A DNA stretch of 64,000 nt from Struthio camelus (lineage: Eukaryota > Chordata > Aves > Struthioniformes > Struthionidae), in contig NC_090943.1 of assembly GCF_040807025.1 (NCBI RefSeq), positions 7,922,356 through 7,986,355 on the forward strand, given 5' to 3'. Both the position numbers and the translations under genes were made by a program. This document shows, piece by piece, positions 59,801 to 64,000 of the stretch (position 1 is its first letter; each line of letters begins with the position of its first letter). The notes under the pieces were generated by a model. It saw only the letters and a program-made list of their open reading frames with translations, made no database searches and was not told the DNA's origin.

Positions 59801-62800
59801 TTCTTTCAAAGAGTAAATTCTCAACTGCTCACAGAAGTTGATTTTGGCTCAGGACTGGGCAAAGGAACTTGAACAATAGTAAAGTAAGGAGGAGATTTTT
59901 TCCCATCCTTTGCCAGTCCAAATACAGTGTCCTAAATAAAAACATTTCAGACCCCTGGAACAGGGCTAAAAATCCCAAACCGCTCTATAGCATACACTGA
60001 ACACTGCATCTTCTGAGCTTGAAGATGAATTCACTCTCGGAAAAGAGGCAAATTCAGGTTCTAGCTGCATTTCAAATCATTCCCACTTTTTTTTTTTCCT
60101 GGGATTAAGAGGAAAAGGAAGTACTATACTATGGCTTAGATGAAACAAGGTTTGGAGTTCCACAATAAAGCCTCTAAGCTCCTAAACTTGGCCAGGTAGA
60201 TACAAAGCAGTTCAGCGTATTCGCTTATAATTAAGTAGCTTGAGAGGAAACAGGACAAGATCATTCAGAGTCCAATGATGATGGGCTAATTTAATTTCTG
60301 ACCTTAGCTTCCAGGGCCTAATAGGGCATGATGCCATGTACCTCATATTTTGCTTGCAAGATCCTCGATGCTCTTAAACACACTTTCAAACCTAAAGATG
60401 AGTTTCATAGCAAAGTCTGCCAAAAAAGATGCAGAATTTAAATCTTGTAAGTAGTGTTTACCCAATCAGGTTAATGTTTTCTAGTCCAGCAGTAATCCAA
60501 AAGATGTCTTTTGCACTAAGTCACAGAACCGCCTTCTCAAAGCCTAGCAATTTGCCTAGATGACTGATATGCAGGCTCCTCTGAAAGTCATAGCAGGTCA
60601 CCTGATTCTGGAAGGACTGACACAGAGCCTCAGATATATTTGACCTGGGAAACCCTTGCCAATCACTAACGTTTAGCTTCACCGCAACTTTGATCTTTGT
60701 GCCTCTCACTTTCCATGTATTCAAAGTGACCACCATGCCGTTTCCAGAACGTGGCATCTTTTGATAACTCCTGGCAGAATAGGTCTACTTTGCTTAAATT
60801 AATCTGCAGAGCTATTCCAGTTGCCTGATGTTGTAGCAATATTGTCCTGTGACTCCACAGATGCTCTGATCGAGATTTTTTGGCAAAAGCAGAAAGAGGT
60901 AGGAGTCAATGTTTCCCCATCCCCCCTTTCAGGGCAAGAGCAGCCTATTTTGTGGGGAACATACAACAGGAAATACCTTCTCTAGTTTCAGCAGTTCCTT
61001 GCAAGCAGAGCTGCTGTAAAGAACAGAATGTATATAGCCAAACTTGAATCAGCTGACCTCTGGAGCAAGAACTCCTCTCTGCTGAAGAGCACATACCAAA
61101 CCGATTTCAGACCACTGTACTTTTTTTCCCCCCTGTCCCCCAAATAGAGATGAAGAGACTCTGGAGGAAAACATTTAACCGAGTTCTTCCCCACCCAGAA
61201 AGGCTTGAGCTTTCTGCCTAAGTTCTTAAGCTCGAAATTCCAAATCCAGTCCAGCTCATCCCTTTAAGCATTAAGTTAGCTTTCTGAAAAGCGAGATAAC
61301 TCTGAACCACAGTTTTGGAAGGAGTTTAGACTTAGTTCTGAGAGACAAGTTACATTTTTTGTACCAAGCCCAGTCAGGGGAAGATCTGGATGAACCTCCA
61401 AGAAACAAAAAGTGTCTGCAGACTTCTTTCCTTGAGAATACTGACTTACATAAGGTGAACAATCAATACCAGGAGAATTGAAAAGCCTGGTGACTAAGTT
61501 GAAAATAGACACTTCGTTCCCCAAACCAGAGACAGTTCCAGAGTATGAGAACACATACTGTCCTGATAGAGGTCTATATATCAGCTCTTTTGATCCTATC
61601 AGATTAGGGTTTGGGGGAAACAAGCTAGGAATTCAGAGGTGCTTTTGATAATAACTCATAAGAAGGGATACTATCATCTGGCTACCTGCCTGTTGCCTCC
61701 TCTTCCCCCCAGCACTTCAGTTCTCCTAGACTTTAATACTGAGCTTTCAAACCACAATTTTTCACCTTCCTCGGAATAAGCGCTCCTCAGCAACTGTTTG
61801 CTAAAAGGCTAGGGCAGGTGCTCCAGTTTTGAACTCCTCCACGCTTTCTTCTGTACATCCCGAACCTCCACAGGAAGCATACCAGATGGCCTGAAAGACG
61901 CTCAGTATTGTGGGCCCCCATCTCAGAAGCAACACATCATCGCTCTACATTCTGAAGCCAGCCAAATTTACCAAGCACATTATGTAAGAGGCACAACCTT
62001 AGCACCTTACTTAGTGGAAAGTATTTTCCACTCACGGCAAGAAGGAAACGTATTCAAGTACCCGCTTCTGTCTCCAGAGAGACCAAATCTACACTTTCAA
62101 CAACTTGCATTACCCAGTGATCACCCTTACAGAAGATCTGATAAGAACAACTTTGACAGCAAGAATTAACAAAACTTCTGATTTTTCTTGGGATTTGTAC
62201 AGGACTGTACAGAGCTTTCACTATCTGACTTATAGTTACTGTTCCTATTTTCATGAAGACGACGAATTTTACTGTACAAGTTTCAGCTGGCAGCATAACT
62301 TAACACAGACAATCTGAGGCATGCAATCCATTCCATAGACTAAGGAACAAACACAAATACATGGCAGTCAATGGGACTTTGTTAGGGCAGCAATTTAATA
62401 TGCAAGACATGTCAAGCATCATATAAAGCTTGTAGCTTTCTTGCATAAATATACCCAGCTTTTTTTTTTTTTTTTTTTTTGATTCAGACAATACTAACTT
62501 CAGAAGAGTTATCGGGAAGATAAACTGCAAGATATGAATTAGTACGCTAGTACACTGTTATATATAGCGAACAATTGCCCCCCCCCCAAAAAAAAAAAAA
62601 AAAAGAGTGAAAGCAATGGCTTTGCCTCCTCCAGAAGTAATAAGTTGCTTTAAAAAAAAAAAAATCAGATTAGCTTTAAATCATTTGTTCTTTAGACTAG
62701 CAAGTTAGCTTTCTTGAGCATGCATTTGAACCGCTCAAGTAGTATACAGAGGATGTTGAGAAATGTTTTCTTTCCATTATGCCCAATTTTGACAAGGTTA

Positions 62801-64000
62801 ATGCAAGTTTTAGCCTGAAACAGAAGTACTGATAAACTAAATCCAGATCTTCCACATCTGGAGGAAAGGACAAAAAAAAAAAAAAAAAAAAAAGAAGTTT
62901 CTTCCATTAAGTTTTTCTTCCAGGGAAAATCCAACTTTATACAACTGCTCATGGTCAGTAGTTCTAGAAATTATCAGACAGAAGTTATTTGTTTTACTTT
63001 TGGGGATGGGGAGGGAGGAAAGGAAAGGCTGTTCAAAACAACTTCTGTCCTAGCTCTAGGACTGCCCATTTGATTGTGCTGAGATTATTCAGGAGCCTGA
63101 GGATATGATACCCTAGGTTAAACGCAGGACAAGATAAGTATCTCTTCTGCATAAGGACTAATATGGACTCATTTGTTTCAAACCAGCCTGACAGTGTCCT
63201 TTTGACCCTATCAGACGTCTGCATTTTCAAAAAGCAAAGTATTGACTATGCCAAGCTGTTGCTAGCAATAGCTAACAAAAATATCCACAAAAAATCCAAA
63301 CCTCCCCCCCCCCCAAAACACAACAGCAGTTCTTCATTACTTCAAGTTCAAATTAGCGCACCTTTGTAGCTTACATAGGTAGGGTGTCGAATCAGTGACC
63401 AAGGAAGCATTACGAACAGCCACAGGAACACAATCAAATACCAAAACATATTGAGGCGGTACGTTGAAGTTACAGGATGCTATTTAACATGTAATTAAGC
63501 ATTTTCTTTCTCTGATAGAAAATCAACGAGTATAAACGTGCCTAGGTCATATTTGGTCAGACTGTGGCCTTCTGTCAACTTGACTACAGTTGTATCACAA
63601 TAGTGTCCAACAACCTCGGCTGTGTTGTAATTTTTTTTGATTAATCACGGGCCCACGAAATTATTACTCCCCACAGAAGAGCAACAACGTCTTGCCTAGT
63701 GCCTTAAAAAACACAAGGTTCTTCCTCTTGTACCAGTCTACTCCTCTGCAACACCACAAGCTCGCTATTTAAGGTAACTGTAGCGGACCACAGACTCTGT
63801 CCCACCCACAATGCAGATTCAAGTTTTCGTTTGCCACCAGCTCTTCTGCTACATTCAGTGAAGCTAAGCTTTCAGTTCTTCACTTCTCCTTTCACTTACA
63901 GATACACAGAAAAACTTGCATACTTAAACCTGAATGCAGATAGCCGCTCCGTTTCCAGCCATCTACACAAAATAGCTGTTGAGTACAAGCATGTATTTTA
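56773..64000 (-). CDS. RHEB: RHEB small GTPase, last coding exon and part of the preceding intron
   Basis: RHEB is the farnesylated Ras-like GTPase that activates mTORC1 on lysosomal membranes and is switched off by TSC2. The window holds only the last coding exon (56865-56773), which encodes TAVDVFKRIILEAEKIDGAA, then SQGKSSCSVM and TAA. This corresponds to roughly residues 155-184 of the 184-residue family protein: the end of the G domain, the hypervariable tail and the CSVM CaaX box. Against the human protein as I recall it there are two conservative changes (FRR to FKR, KLD to KID). The rest of the gene lies beyond 64000; no sequence matching the preceding exon (the stretch up to SAKENQ) was found in 56866-64000. 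Confidence 0.93.
59717..59772. repeat. (AT)n microsatellite with 24-bp palindrome
   Basis: 59717-59740 (tatgagatat and its mirror) is perfectly self-complementary and is followed by further AT repeats. Confidence 0.92.
62460..62480. repeat. Poly-T run (T21)
   Basis: Homopolymer in the RHEB intron. Confidence 0.9.
62578..62604. repeat. C10-A17 compound homopolymer
   Basis: Ten C followed directly by seventeen A, in the RHEB intron. Confidence 0.9.
62872..62893. repeat. Poly-A run (A22)
   Basis: Homopolymer in the RHEB intron. Confidence 0.9.

Larger units (their letters stand above)
56866..64000 (-). other. RHEB: RHEB last intron (partial)
   Basis: More than 7.1 kb of AT-rich intron. It contains an AT microsatellite with a perfect 24-bp palindrome (59717-59740), T21 at 62460-62480, C10A17 at 62578-62604 and A22 at 62872-62893. 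Minus-strand ORFs at 60521-60757 (78 codons) and 61276-61623 (115 codons) have no recognised family. No RHEB exon was found. Confidence 0.85.

Noticed and set aside
60521..61623. Minus-strand ORFs of 78 and 115 codons
   Set aside because: Intronic in RHEB, no family resemblance, and no supporting splice sites.
56866..64000. Search for the preceding RHEB exons
   Set aside because: No reverse-complement match to the VGNKKDL or SAKENQ regions was seen; the exons must lie beyond 64000.
1..64000. tRNA, rRNA, CRISPR arrays and prokaryotic signals
   Set aside because: No B-box with paired arms was seen (the GTTCGAATC match at 11,360 is WDR86 coding sequence). No spaced direct repeats or operon structure is present in this eukaryotic DNA.

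Overview
The window is vertebrate nuclear DNA, most likely from a sauropsid and probably a bird. It holds split genes with GT-AG introns, CpG islands, microsatellites, long homopolymer runs, few transposon remnants, and short decayed pieces that resemble CR1 and other ancient sauropsid repeats. Three genes are recognised by protein sequence. All lie on the minus strand, in the order WDR86 - CRYGN - RHEB, the neighbourhood known from human 7q36. The species cannot be fixed from the sequence alone.

Region by region: WDR86 occupies about 1-17,000. Four coding exons (16,294-16,456; 13,181-13,322; 11,291-11,723; 1,826-1,961) join in frame to 291 residues of a WD40 propeller. The last exon or exons lie beyond position 1. 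Its promoter sits in a large CpG island (about 16,300-18,840). An intergenic stretch of about 16 kb (18,841-34,830) follows, with repeat fragments, microsatellites and one exon-like plus-strand segment (29,993-30,127). CRYGN is complete at 34,931-44,740. Its four exons encode 183 residues with all four Greek-key motifs. It has a TATA box, MARE-like sites upstream and a very short 3' UTR. The CRYGN-RHEB interval (44,820-55,870) has CpG-rich stretches at 46.2-49.1 kb and two minus-strand exon-like segments (55,040-54,922 and 53,683-53,615) that may belong to an unrecognised small acidic-protein gene. RHEB contributes only its last coding exon (56,773-56,865, ending in the CSVM prenylation box), a 3' UTR, and more than 7 kb of its last intron.

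The genes are neighbours, not a pathway: a WD40 scaffold of little-known role, a lens crystallin, and the small GTPase that activates mTORC1. No mobile island, operon-like system or CRISPR is present. The most unusual items are the unexplained exon-like segments, the 11-residue glutamate run in WDR86, an upstream ORF in its leader, the intact fourth Greek key of CRYGN, and several perfect hairpins or palindromes in introns.
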